From an uncultured Bacteroidales bacterium (GTDB taxonomy: Bacteria; Bacteroidota; Bacteroidia; Bacteroidales; F082): a stretch of 64,000 bases of DNA. Both the position numbers and the translations under genes were made by a program. The notes under the pieces are model-generated. The model was not told the origin of the DNA. It saw nothing but the letters and a program-made list of their open reading frames with translations, and searched no databases. The stretch lies in contig ONJF01000002.1 of the NCBI GenBank assembly GCA_900318085.1, positions 1-64,000 on the forward strand, given 5' to 3'. Of this stretch, positions 15,674-24,275 are shown one piece after another (position 1 is the stretch's first letter; each line of letters opens with the position of its first letter).

Positions 15674-18345
15674 CGTTTCATGAATTTCCGTGTCGTTTCG
15701 CCCACGCTGATGAAATACATCCCCTCAGGCAATATTGAAATGTCAATCTGCTGGGTCTCAGCTGAAATGCGGCCTTTCAATAAGGTTTGCCCCATCAAGT
15801 TGGTGATGCGGTAGGTTTGGTCTGGTAGAGACATTGCGCGCAACGTCTGTACAAACAAAATACCATCTGTTGGATTAGGATACACTGCAAAGGTCCCTGA
15901 GCCTGTCGAAGGGCCGTCCTCATTAATACCATTATGCAGTTCGGCATAGATGGCGTCGCAGTCCTGGTCGCCATTGTGGTAGAGCAGGGCGTCGCCCACC
16001 CAATAGCATCTAAGACCCTCCACGCTGTAGCCTTTGCCTCGGTTCATCAGCCGTTCGGGGAAGAAACTGGTCATGTGCCCGTAGCCGGCCACAATGTCGC
16101 CGTTGAAAATATTGTCTTGGTCGCTGATGTGGAGCATCTTGTGGCTTTCGCCATCGTATTCAAACAAGCCCACGCTGTCGACATGCACCAGAATGCTCTC
16201 CGTCTCCACCTTGATTTCCCATTCGTCGCCGGCTTCGGCGTCGTAGTCGTAAAGCACCGTAAAGTCCTCCAAGTCCTTGTTCCACCAATAAACGAGGCCG
16301 TTTTCTTCATATACATATTCGTGTGTCACCTCGGTATGTTCGTTTCTGTCGTAGATGGTGTTGCTGCGCACGATGATTTTGGGCCTTTCGGTGCCGATAG
16401 TGGTGTCTGCAGTGTATTCCAAGTGTTGGTAGGTGATGCTGCCGTCGTCGTTTTGGATTTCGTAGTACCATTCAGATTCATTTTGTAGTAATTCATATTG
16501 CAAATTATCCACTGCCATTCGCCACAAGCCATGATTATTCAGCGATAAAAACAACGTGTCGTCCAAAGCAACTATCCCAATGGTGTTTTTGCTTGACAAT
16601 CCATTGTATTTCCTCCAATGCCGTTGGTTGCTTTTTATGCACTGATTTGCATACCTGTTGCTTACAAACAATCGGTCTTGGTATGTAAAAGTCATTTTTT
16701 GTATTGCATCAGGTATGTAACCATTACTCAAGGGAATGAAGTTTTCTCCTCCATCATCACTCAGATAGCAGATATCCGATTTTGAAAAAGCCACCAAATT
16801 GTCGCCCAAAAAAGAAAGAGATTTGATTCCGTCGGGAATTCCATTTGCTGCCAGCCTCACCCATTGGTCGTTTTCTAATCTCATTAGTACGGGGTCCACT
16901 TGATCAAGGCAATTACAATAAATGTGGTCCCCGAGTTTTATCACAGAGCCAAATTCTCTCGGAGAACTCCAAGGATAGGGTAGACTGGCATCCGTCCAAG
17001 TTTGTCCCAAATCTGAGGTATAAGCCATTGTTTTATTTTCGTAAACATATAACTTTCCATCAGCATAACGAAGCTTCTTAGAATGTGATGAAAGAGACGG
17101 CGAAAACACGGCTGGAATTTCTATCGAATTCCATGATAATCCTTTATCACTGCTATAAATCAAATAGTCATTCAAATTACCCATGCTTGAATCATAAGAA
17201 TAATAAGATATGAACAGCATATCATCCCCTGTCGTCATAGATGACACATGTTTCATCCATACACCAGGCGAAATATCGGTCCAAGTCCTGTCGTCTTCCA
17301 ACCGAAATATCTTATTTGACTTGCTTTCAAGACCAACAACATGATTATCCAAAATGACCATTTGACTAAAGCACGAAGAAGCAATGCCATAATTATCGGT
17401 CACCCAGTCTTCATCCTGTTGCACAAATACTCCATTATTCGTGCCCACAAAGAAAGAATCCTCATGGCGCATGATTTTGTTTATGCTTTGTCCTTGTAAA
17501 CCCAGATTTGTCCAAGTTAAGCCGTTGTCCAAGCTTTGGAATAACCCATCGGACTTTGTCCCAAGATATAGAACACTTTCAATTTGATCCAACATTGTTA
17601 CTTCAGACGGAGCCGTGAAAAGCGAATCCCAATGTTCAGCCTTGTCATCGCTCATATACAACTGCTTGCCATATGCAACAAAGAGCCTGTCATCAAAACA
17701 CTCCAATAGGGCTGTCGACTTTTTTGGCAATCCCTCATTCATCAGCATCCAACTCTCATTCAAATCTTTAGGACATCTATAAATTGCATAGCCGTTTGTA
17801 AAGGCGTTTTCAGCATTGCAATAATAGTATTGTTCATCAAAAGCAATACCATTTACTTCTCGTGATACCTCCGGATCACTGAATGCAAGGCCGTTATTAT
17901 AAGTAATTTCAATGCCATCCAATCCCAAAACACTGAAGCCGTTACCATAACTGCCGACCAATAGATTGCCGTCACAATATTTGATTACACATGGATAAAA
18001 CGGATTGGAATAGCTATAATAGTAAGGATAAGTAAAGAATAATTCAGCTTGGTTTTCAGGATGATTCAAGTCTATTTTAAAAAACTTTTCCGTTCCAAAG
18101 GTTCCATAAAAGAATCCATCTACGGGTACCCCTGTTAGATAAGTGCCATTACAGTTTGTCCATTCCGTATCATACATGGTTTTGGTAAAAAGCCCAGAAC
18201 TAGGTTCCATGACAAACAATTTGCCGTTGTAATTGAACAATGACCGTACTTCTATTGTGCCTGCAGGGGATTTGATTTGTTGCCATTGGGCAAGGCTTGT
18301 AAGACTCATTAATAGCAATAATGAAAGAATCGATGTTTTTTTCAT
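15670..18345 (-). CDS. T9SS-exported Asp-box propeller protein
   Basis: The 891-residue protein has a signal peptide (MKKTSILSLLLLMSLTSLAQ). A propeller-like region to about residue 610 carries Asp-box motifs (SLDNGLTWTNLG, SSDKGLSWNS, TSDLGQTWTD, SDDGGENF) as in sialidase/BNR or photosystem-II-stability-like proteins. The region from about 620 to 805 is the module shared with the next two paralogues (WYYEIQNDDGSITYQHLEY through DCDAIYAELHNGINEDG). The C-terminal domain (YPNPTDG to MYFISVGETTRKFMKR) is a T9SS sorting domain. Two palindromic repeats are translated in frame here, giving GPSTGSGT and QTLRAMSLPDQ. It is the third of three tandem paralogues; catalytic activity is not evident. Confidence 0.85.
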   Translation of the reverse strand: MKKTSILSLLLLMSLTSLAQWQQIKSPAGTIEVRSLFNYNGKLFVMEPSSGLFTKTMYDTEWTNCNGTYLTGVPVDGFFYGTFGTEKFFKIDLNHPENQAELFFTYPYYYSYSNPFYPCVIKYCDGNLLVGSYGNGFSVLGLDGIEITYNNGLAFSDPEVSREVNGIAFDEQYYYCNAENAFTNGYAIYRCPKDLNESWMLMNEGLPKKSTALLECFDDRLFVAYGKQLYMSDDKAEHWDSLFTAPSEVTMLDQIESVLYLGTKSDGLFQSLDNGLTWTNLGLQGQSINKIMRHEDSFFVGTNNGVFVQQDEDWVTDNYGIASSCFSQMVILDNHVVGLESKSNKIFRLEDDRTWTDISPGVWMKHVSSMTTGDDMLFISYYSYDSSMGNLNDYLIYSSDKGLSWNSIEIPAVFSPSLSSHSKKLRYADGKLYVYENKTMAYTSDLGQTWTDASLPYPWSSPREFGSVIKLGDHIYCNCLDQVDPVLMRLENDQWVRLAANGIPDGIKSLSFLGDNLVAFSKSDICYLSDDGGENFIPLSNGYIPDAIQKMTFTYQDRLFVSNRYANQCIKSNQRHWRKYNGLSSKNTIGIVALDDTLFLSLNNHGLWRMAVDNLQYELLQNESEWYYEIQNDDGSITYQHLEYTADTTIGTERPKIIVRSNTIYDRNEHTEVTHEYVYEENGLVYWWNKDLEDFTVLYDYDAEAGDEWEIKVETESILVHVDSVGLFEYDGESHKMLHISDQDNIFNGDIVAGYGHMTSFFPERLMNRGKGYSVEGLRCYWVGDALLYHNGDQDCDAIYAELHNGINEDGPSTGSGTFAVYPNPTDGILFVQTLRAMSLPDQTYRITNLMGQTLLKGRISAETQQIDISILPEGMYFISVGETTRKFMKR
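15825..15852. repeat. TAGAGACG palindrome inside a T9SS gene
   Basis: GTAGAGACATTGCG / CGCAACGTCTGTAC form an imperfect palindrome of the same family as the intergenic hairpins at 23432-23461 and 45115-45144. Translated on the minus strand it contributes VQTLRAMSLP to the sorting domain. Confidence 0.8.
15892..15915 (-). repeat. Dispersed CCTGAGCCxGTCGAAGG repeat inside a T9SS gene
   Basis: This 24-base copy is identical to those at 18600-18623, 20763-20786 and 61932-61955. It is read on the minus strand as GPSTGSGT, just before the sorting domain. Confidence 0.9.
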
Positions 18346-18365
18346 GGCATTAGGTTTTTGATGGT

Positions 18366-20519
18366 TTATTTTACAACAAATTTCACGGTCTGTCCGCCCA
18401 TGCTGATGAAATACATCCCAGCGGGTAGATTGGTAATGTCAATCTGTTGGGTTTCAGCTGAAATGTTGCCAGTCAGCAAGGTTTGTCCCATCTGGTTAGT
18501 GATGCGGTAGGCGGTTTGTCCCGTTGTAGGGCTGTCACATTGTGGCAGCCGTACAGAAACGGTCAAAACGCCATCGGTGGGATTAGGATAGACTGTGAAG
18601 GTCCCTGAGCCTGTCGAAGGGCCGTCCTCATTAATACCATTATGCAGTTCGGCATAGATGGCGTCGCAGTCGTCGCGGTTAATTTTGAAAATCAGGTTTC
18701 CTTCGACCCAATAACAGCGCAAACCAGTCACGCGGTAGTTTTTGCCTCGGTTCATCAGTTTTTCGGGGAAGAAGCTGGTGAGGTGGCCGATGCCGCAGAC
18801 GATGTCGCCGCTGAAGAGGTTGCCCACATCGCTCACGTGCAATGTCCTGAATGGTTGGTTCTCATAATCGTAAACTTCCACGGCATCCACGTGCATCGTA
18901 AGCGTTTCCGTCCCCACTTTGATTTCCCATTCGTCGCCTGCCTCGGCAGTGAGGTCATACAATACGGTAAACTCCTCCAAGTCCTTGTTCCACCAGTACA
19001 CCTTTCCATCGCGCTCAAAGACATATTCGTGCGTCACCTCGGTGGTGATTGCATCGCGGTCGTAGATGGTGTTGGTGCGCACGATGATTTTGGGCCTTTC
19101 GGTGCCGATAGTGGTGTCTGCAGCATATTCCAAGTGTTGGTAGGTGATGCTTCCGTCGTCGTTGAGGATTTCGTAGTACCATTCGCCTTCGAGGTTGATT
19201 TCTGATTCAATGAAGTTATTGAAATAATCCCAGCCTGGTGCGCTGCGATAGTTTTCCGTAGTTCCAATGGGAATATAAATAGGTATATCATGATTCACAT
19301 TCAAAAAACTATTATTATATCCATATTCCCATTCAGAATTGACGGCGGTAGGTGGAGTTGAGGATTTGCATGTAATTGAACGAAGCCCCATGCAATTTAA
19401 TGCGCCATCGCCAACTGAAGAAATCGAAGAAGGTAAGACAATTGTTTCTAAAGAGTCACATAGGGCAAAAGCACCAGATTGAAGGCTTTGGGTGGAATTA
19501 GGGATAATAATAGACTTTAAATCGTAACATCTATAAAATGCATATATGCCGATTGACACTACGCCATCAGGGATGACAGTGTTTTTGCCGCCCAGAAGCA
19601 AGGTGTTTGTGGCGGTTTCAATCAGGGCGTTGCAATTGTTATGGCTGTCAAAAACAGGGTTGGCCTCATCAACGGTGATGGATTCCAATTTGTTGCAACC
19701 ATAGAAGGAGCCTTGATTCCCAGAATAAATTGAAACTACACTGGAGGACATGTGTAAAGAAGTTATAGGGCATCCCGCAAAAGCCATTCTTTCTATGTGC
19801 GTTACTCCCTCCGAAAGAAATAAAGAAGTGATGTGAGAACCGTAAAAGGCTTGTTCGTAAATTCTGGTAACCAATGGGGGGATTACTATCGCACTTGTTA
19901 GATGGTTGCATCCATAAAATGCTTTGTGGTATATTTTAGTCAATGATTCAGGAAATGAGGAAATATGTTCCAGGGAAGTACATCCTTGAAAAGCACTACT
20001 ACCTATTGTTTTTAATGAATCGTTAAAAACCACAGAATTCAGGCTTGTACAAGTTCGAAAAGCATCAGCCCCAAGATGAGTAACCGCATCAGGAAATACC
20101 ACCTCACCACTAATGCCAGTACAACCTGCAAAAGCTCCTTGGATTATAGAGTTTAAGGTGTTAGGTAAAGTCAGAGATGTAATGTTTGTACATTTCCAAA
20201 AAGCATTGTATCCTATTGTGGTGATTGTGTAAACCGTGTCATCATGTGTTATGGTCGAGGGTATGATCAAATCTCCAGAAGGTTCCTCGTAACCATAGTA
20301 AAAAGTTGTTATGTGTGTAGATGCTCCAGAGGAATTATAGATAATGGTATCATGATAACAAGGATAGGTAACCATTACATCTTGTGGACCGTAGAATCCT
20401 TTCAGAAAGTACAAGGTTTGGCCTGATTCGATAGTTTCAGCAAAATCAAAATGGATTTGCTGTGTGAATCCATTCATGGCCAAGGCCATCAAAACTATGA
20501 TTACGAATAACTTTTTCAT
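18366..20519 (-). CDS. T9SS-exported BspA-like leucine-rich-repeat protein
   Basis: The 717-residue protein has a signal peptide (MKKLFVIIVLMALAMNGFTQ) and an N-terminal segment (FLKGFYGPQDVMVTYP, DLIIPSTITHDDTVYTITTI) typical of Bacteroidetes LRR_5 proteins. Several BspA-type repeats follow to about residue 420 (for example ITSLTLPNTLNSIIQGAFAG, LNSVVFNDSLKTIGSSAFQG). The shared module lies at about 444-630 and a T9SS sorting domain ends the protein at MYFISMGGQTVKFVVK. BspA-like proteins bind host proteins or other cells; the ligand here is unknown. The upstream and downstream gaps are 21 and 20 bases with nearly identical sequence, so it is part of a duplicated tandem operon. Confidence 0.9.
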   Translation of the reverse strand: MKKLFVIIVLMALAMNGFTQQIHFDFAETIESGQTLYFLKGFYGPQDVMVTYPCYHDTIIYNSSGASTHITTFYYGYEEPSGDLIIPSTITHDDTVYTITTIGYNAFWKCTNITSLTLPNTLNSIIQGAFAGCTGISGEVVFPDAVTHLGADAFRTCTSLNSVVFNDSLKTIGSSAFQGCTSLEHISSFPESLTKIYHKAFYGCNHLTSAIVIPPLVTRIYEQAFYGSHITSLFLSEGVTHIERMAFAGCPITSLHMSSSVVSIYSGNQGSFYGCNKLESITVDEANPVFDSHNNCNALIETATNTLLLGGKNTVIPDGVVSIGIYAFYRCYDLKSIIIPNSTQSLQSGAFALCDSLETIVLPSSISSVGDGALNCMGLRSITCKSSTPPTAVNSEWEYGYNNSFLNVNHDIPIYIPIGTTENYRSAPGWDYFNNFIESEINLEGEWYYEILNDDGSITYQHLEYAADTTIGTERPKIIVRTNTIYDRDAITTEVTHEYVFERDGKVYWWNKDLEEFTVLYDLTAEAGDEWEIKVGTETLTMHVDAVEVYDYENQPFRTLHVSDVGNLFSGDIVCGIGHLTSFFPEKLMNRGKNYRVTGLRCYWVEGNLIFKINRDDCDAIYAELHNGINEDGPSTGSGTFTVYPNPTDGVLTVSVRLPQCDSPTTGQTAYRITNQMGQTLLTGNISAETQQIDITNLPAGMYFISMGGQTVKFVVK
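18600..18623 (-). repeat. Dispersed CCTGAGCCxGTCGAAGG repeat inside a T9SS gene
   Basis: Another identical 24-base copy read as GPSTGSGT. A 73-base stretch around it (18599-18671) is identical to 15891-15963 in the neighbouring paralogue. Confidence 0.9.
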
Positions 20520-20540
20520 GGCATTAGGTTTTTTAATGGT

Positions 20541-23234
20541 TTATTTTACAACGAATTTCATGGTCTGTGCGTCAACGCTGATGAAATACATTCCTGCGGG
20601 CAATGTTGAAATGTTAATTTGTTGGATTTCGGCCGAAATGTGGCCTTGCAGCAAGGTTTGTCCCATGAGGTTGGTGATGCGGTAGGTTTGGTCCGGTAGA
20701 GACGTTGCGCGCAACGTCTGTACAAACAAAATACCGTCTGTTGGATTAGGATAGACCGTTAAGGTCCCTGAGCCTGTCGAAGGGCCGTCCTCATCAACAC
20801 CATGATTCTCGCTATAGATGGCGTCGCAGTCGTCGCCGTTATGGTACAGCAGGGCATCTTGCACCCAATAGCAACGCAATCCATTTATGGTGAAATCACC
20901 ATCCCTGCGCATTAACTTTTCGGGGAAGAAACTGGTCATGTGGCCGTAGCCGACCACAATGTCGCCATTAAAGATGTTGCCTGCATCGCTGATGTGTAGC
21001 ATCTTGCGGATGTCGCCTTCGTATTCGAACACGCCCACGCTGTCGACATGTACCAGAATGCTTTCTGTGCCCACTTTGATTTCCCATTCATCGCCGGCCT
21101 CGGCATTGTAGTCATAGAGCGTCGTGAATTCCTCCAATTCCTTGTTCCACCAATAAACTTTACCATCGCGTTCTAATATGTATTCATGGGTTACCTCGGT
21201 ATGTTCATCTCTGTCATAGATGGTGTTGGTGCGCACGATGATTTTAGGGCGTTCGGTGCCGATAGTGGTGTCTGCTGCATATTCCAAGTGTTGGTAGGTG
21301 ATGTCACCGTTCTCCCATTCGATTTCGTAGTACCATTCCGACTGCCTTGGGAAAGAGGTTTCTACAGTGACATAATGTAGGTTGATTTCCAATTGGTTAG
21401 TTTGTAAATAATAATTGTTGTAGTATGAAATAGCTTTTTGCCATTCAATCAATTCTGGGTCATAAAAAATGGTTTGGTCGGTAAAACAATCCCGCTCCCA
21501 TTCGTCTCCATTCATTTTGAAGAACGAAACGATAAGTTTTTGTTCTTCGTCATTGAAATCATAGGTGGTCTTTTTAGAGATGTTCCAACAGGCCTCTTCA
21601 GCCGACCATGAGCCTGTTTGGTATTCCACAACCCGTTTCATGTCATCGTAAACATAATGGGTGTAGCTTGTATTAACCCATTCTCCATCGGTGAGAGTTT
21701 GGCTGATGATGCTGTCAGTCTTGTTATTTGGAGTGTATACATAGGTTTGCAGCAAGCTGGACGTGATTTCGCCGTTGTCGTTAAAGGTGTCGGTATAGGC
21801 GTTTAGTATTCTTTGTCGTTCGTCGTAATGGCTCGTTGTTATGGTTCTCAAAGGCAGGGATTCGTATCCGTAGAAACACGAGTCTATGACGGTTCTGAAG
21901 TTGTCTTCGTACTGATAAGTGTTTAATACATTGTAATAGTAATTTGTTACCGTTTTTTCTTTTTTTGTCATGTGCCAGTTGGCATCATAGTAATAATCGA
22001 AATATGCCCAAATGTCATCAAGACTATTATAGGCAGAAGAATGTATTAAATGGTTACTCACATAGACATAGTCATATCGGTCGTAGGTGTATGGGTGACC
22101 GCCATATTCGGTTAAGATGGAGTTGGGCATGGTGGGATACTCAAAGAAATTAAAGGTGGTATAAAGGTGTGAGGGGAAGCTGAAGTTGGTTAGTTTTCCA
22201 TCTTGGTCGTAGATGAATTCGGAAGGATATTCATGGGTGACTTGGCCGGAATTATCATAACTTCTGCCAATGACGTGGCCTGGATAGCCAATGGAATCAT
22301 ATACTGTTGCTGAGCAATCGAAGCACGCGGTCATGACACAATTATGGTCTAGTGTAAAGGTATATTCAGGAACAAAGGATACGATGACCCCGTTTCTTTT
22401 CCAATAACCGAAGACATGTCCGAGATTTGGAATGGCGCGAACTGTGGCGGTAAGATGGTCGCAGTCTTCGGGTATCGAGACCACTTCGGCGGTGCCGTAT
22501 TCGGGATTGTTAGTACCAACAGTTAGGGTGGGAGGCCCGAGAAACACCCCTTCCATGTTGACAAATCGACTCCAATCCCAGTTCAATAGGAATTGGTCAA
22601 AAGTCAAGCAGTTGACATAGACAGGAATATCCGTGGGAACATTGTTAAAGATGCTGCGATCCTCATAATAAGGGTTGCTTGGAATATGTTCGGCGAATGG
22701 TGGTGCTGGAGTTTTACAGTGGATGGATTGCAAACCTATACAATCTTCAAAAGCACTATATTGTATAGTATCAACGGAAGCACCGATGGTTAAGGAAGAA
22801 AGTGCCGTGCAATCCGTGAAGGCATAACCGCCGATGAAAGTGCATTGGTCGGGGATGACGAAACTACTGGAAAGACCTATGCAATCCATAAAAGCTTCTG
22901 CCTCAATTCTTTGAATGGTATTAGGCAGTTCAACAGATGTGATTCCATCACAAGCAAAGAACGCATTAAAGCCAATGGAAACCACAGTATAAGTGATTCC
23001 TTCATATTCGATAGTTTCAGGAATAATCAAGTCGCCTTCAGGCTTGGTATATCCGTAATATGGATCAGTAGTATTATTATAAGGATAGGTCACCTTCACC
23101 TCTTGATTGTCGTTTGGGAGGATGTAGTAATACAAGGTTTGGCCAGTTTCACACACGGCAGAGAAGTGATAGGGGTAGGCTTTGGCACTCGTTGCAAGCA
23201 CTATCATTGTAAGAAATGAGAATAATTTTTTCAT
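20541..23234 (-). CDS. T9SS-exported LRR protein with InlB-like repeat
   Basis: The 897-residue protein has a signal peptide (MKKLFSFLTMIVLATSAKAY). BspA-type LRR segments run to about residue 230 (SVELPNTIQRIEAEAFMDC, LSSLTIGASVDTIQYSAFED). An InlB B-repeat-like part lies at about 235-305 (YGTAEVVSIPEDC, IPNLGHVFGYWKRNG). Next comes a Tyr-rich region with YD-like lines of text (YDNSGQVTHEY, YDQDGKLTNFSF, YDDMKRVVEYQTG) resembling Rhs/YD-type repeats. The shared module (about 631-815) and a T9SS sorting domain follow. It is the first gene of the operon and has a promoter at 23283-23315. It is probably a surface adhesin. Confidence 0.88.
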   Translation of the reverse strand: MKKLFSFLTMIVLATSAKAYPYHFSAVCETGQTLYYYILPNDNQEVKVTYPYNNTTDPYYGYTKPEGDLIIPETIEYEGITYTVVSIGFNAFFACDGITSVELPNTIQRIEAEAFMDCIGLSSSFVIPDQCTFIGGYAFTDCTALSSLTIGASVDTIQYSAFEDCIGLQSIHCKTPAPPFAEHIPSNPYYEDRSIFNNVPTDIPVYVNCLTFDQFLLNWDWSRFVNMEGVFLGPPTLTVGTNNPEYGTAEVVSIPEDCDHLTATVRAIPNLGHVFGYWKRNGVIVSFVPEYTFTLDHNCVMTACFDCSATVYDSIGYPGHVIGRSYDNSGQVTHEYPSEFIYDQDGKLTNFSFPSHLYTTFNFFEYPTMPNSILTEYGGHPYTYDRYDYVYVSNHLIHSSAYNSLDDIWAYFDYYYDANWHMTKKEKTVTNYYYNVLNTYQYEDNFRTVIDSCFYGYESLPLRTITTSHYDERQRILNAYTDTFNDNGEITSSLLQTYVYTPNNKTDSIISQTLTDGEWVNTSYTHYVYDDMKRVVEYQTGSWSAEEACWNISKKTTYDFNDEEQKLIVSFFKMNGDEWERDCFTDQTIFYDPELIEWQKAISYYNNYYLQTNQLEINLHYVTVETSFPRQSEWYYEIEWENGDITYQHLEYAADTTIGTERPKIIVRTNTIYDRDEHTEVTHEYILERDGKVYWWNKELEEFTTLYDYNAEAGDEWEIKVGTESILVHVDSVGVFEYEGDIRKMLHISDAGNIFNGDIVVGYGHMTSFFPEKLMRRDGDFTINGLRCYWVQDALLYHNGDDCDAIYSENHGVDEDGPSTGSGTLTVYPNPTDGILFVQTLRATSLPDQTYRITNLMGQTLLQGHISAEIQQINISTLPAGMYFISVDAQTMKFVVK
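20696..20723. repeat. TAGAGACG palindrome inside a T9SS gene
   Basis: GTAGAGACGTTGCG / CGCAACGTCTGTAC is a near-perfect palindrome, translated as VQTLRATSLP. It is the equivalent of 15825-15852 in the paralogue two genes downstream, while the middle paralogue has different sequence there. Confidence 0.8.
20763..20786 (-). repeat. Dispersed CCTGAGCCxGTCGAAGG repeat inside a T9SS gene
   Basis: An identical 24-base copy, read in frame as GPSTGSGT between the shared module and the sorting domain. Confidence 0.9.
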
Positions 23235-23282
23235 GGTATTAGGTTTTTAATTGTTATTGTTTCGTTTTTGAGGTTTGCAATG

Positions 23283-23315
23283 CAAAAGTATAGCATTTCT
23301 CCAAACGAAAAACAA
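23283..23315 (-). promoter_or_regulatory. Promoter of the T9SS surface-protein operon
   Basis: On the minus strand the -7 box is TACTTTTG (23283-23290) with a TTG at 23313-23315 and a 22-base spacer. The leader to the ATG at 23234 is about 45 bases. No second promoter of this type is seen in the 20-base gaps inside the operon. Confidence 0.6.
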
Positions 23316-23431
23316 CTTGTCAAGCCCCTAAGAGGCCTTGTCTATCATGTCGCAAAGATACAAAAAAATAAACGGTTGGATTTCAAATTGTTGCAAAATC
23401 GAAATCCAACCGTTGTCTATGGGGTTGTCTA

Positions 23432-23461
23432 TGTAGAGACGGTGTGCACACCGTCTCTACA
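23432..23461. repeat. Perfect 30-bp TAGAGACG palindrome
   Basis: TGTAGAGACGGTGTG is followed directly by its exact complement CACACCGTCTCTACA. It lies between the zinc-ribbon gene's stop codon (23479) and the T9SS operon promoter. It could serve as a terminator-like hairpin for the zinc-ribbon gene. Confidence 0.9.
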
Positions 23462-23478
23462 AGGCGTTTATTGCGTTT

Positions 23479-24270
23479 CTACCAGTCCGAATCCCAGTCG
23501 GTGCCGCCGCTGTCCCACGAGTCGCCACCGCCGCTGTCCCAGTCGCTGTCGCTGTCCCAGCCGTTGTCATTGCTGTGGCTGCCCGAGTCGTACCATGAGG
23601 TTTGTTCAAAGTCCTTGCCCTCATGGTTGGTGATCTGGTAGTCCTTCGCGTTTTTGTCGTCGATGTCGATGCTTTCGGTGGACTTGTACCAGTCGTCGGT
23701 CTCCTTGTCGTAGTAATACCATGAAGAGCCTTGGTGGTAGTACTGGGTGCCGTTGTATTTGTAGTAGCCGTTAGGGGCCGAGTGGTCGAAAATGGCCGTT
23801 AACATGGCCAAGACGGTGAAGATGATGATGGCAATGAGGCAGCCCTTTTTCTTCTTTTTCTTTGTCTCGACAACGGGTTGTTGTGGACGACTTGACGAAC
23901 TGCGTCCTTTCTGGTCGGCAATCTCCGCCTTCAGGCGTTGGTACAGTTCGTTGACGGCATACTGCTCATCAGAGCCTTGGTAGCGGATGGCACGCTCACC
24001 CGTCGACTTGTTCTTGTAGACCACAAAGTCGCCATTGCCATCCCTATAGATGCCGAAGGCTTTCGGCTCACGGATGTCCTTTCCGATGAAAAATCTTGTG
24101 ATCTCCTCGGGCGGCAGATGGTGGGCGGTGTACCACTCCTTCAGCTCCTCGATGGTCTTGGGCTGTCCCTTCGCGGTGCGGTGGGCTCCAGAAAGAGGAG
24201 CGCCACATTTAGGACAGGTTTCACAACTGTCGTCGATGAGCGCTCCGCAGTAATTGCACTTGATTTGCAT
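23479..24270 (-). CDS. Zinc-ribbon membrane protein of unknown function
   Basis: The 263-residue protein opens with a zinc ribbon (CNYCGALIDDSCETCPKCGA, two CxxC pairs). A globular segment follows (TIEELKEWYTAHHLPPEEIT, AFGIYRDGNGDFVVYKNKST) and then a Lys-rich stop and one membrane helix at about 143-163 (GCLIAIIIFTVLAMLTAIF). The outer part is Tyr/Trp-rich (YYKYNGTQYYHQGSSWYYYD) and the tail is a low-complexity Asp/Ser/Gly/Trp repeat (DSDSDWDSGGGDSWDSGG). This layout recurs in Bacteroidetes zinc-ribbon proteins of unknown role. It is directly downstream of glyS (5-base gap). Confidence 0.8.
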   Translation of the reverse strand: MQIKCNYCGALIDDSCETCPKCGAPLSGAHRTAKGQPKTIEELKEWYTAHHLPPEEITRFFIGKDIREPKAFGIYRDGNGDFVVYKNKSTGERAIRYQGSDEQYAVNELYQRLKAEIADQKGRSSSSRPQQPVVETKKKKKKGCLIAIIIFTVLAMLTAIFDHSAPNGYYKYNGTQYYHQGSSWYYYDKETDDWYKSTESIDIDDKNAKDYQITNHEGKDFEQTSWYDSGSHSNDNGWDSDSDWDSGGGDSWDSGGTDWDSDW

Positions 24271-24275
24271 AGGCT

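Noticed and set aside
14684..15814. 376-residue plus-strand open frame across the TPR gene
   Set aside because: It is antisense to a well-supported protein and crosses its start; composition is that of reverse-read codons.
23479..23600. Possible repeat array in the Asp/Ser/Gly/Trp codons
   Set aside because: It is the in-frame low-complexity tail of the zinc-ribbon protein, not an independent DNA repeat.
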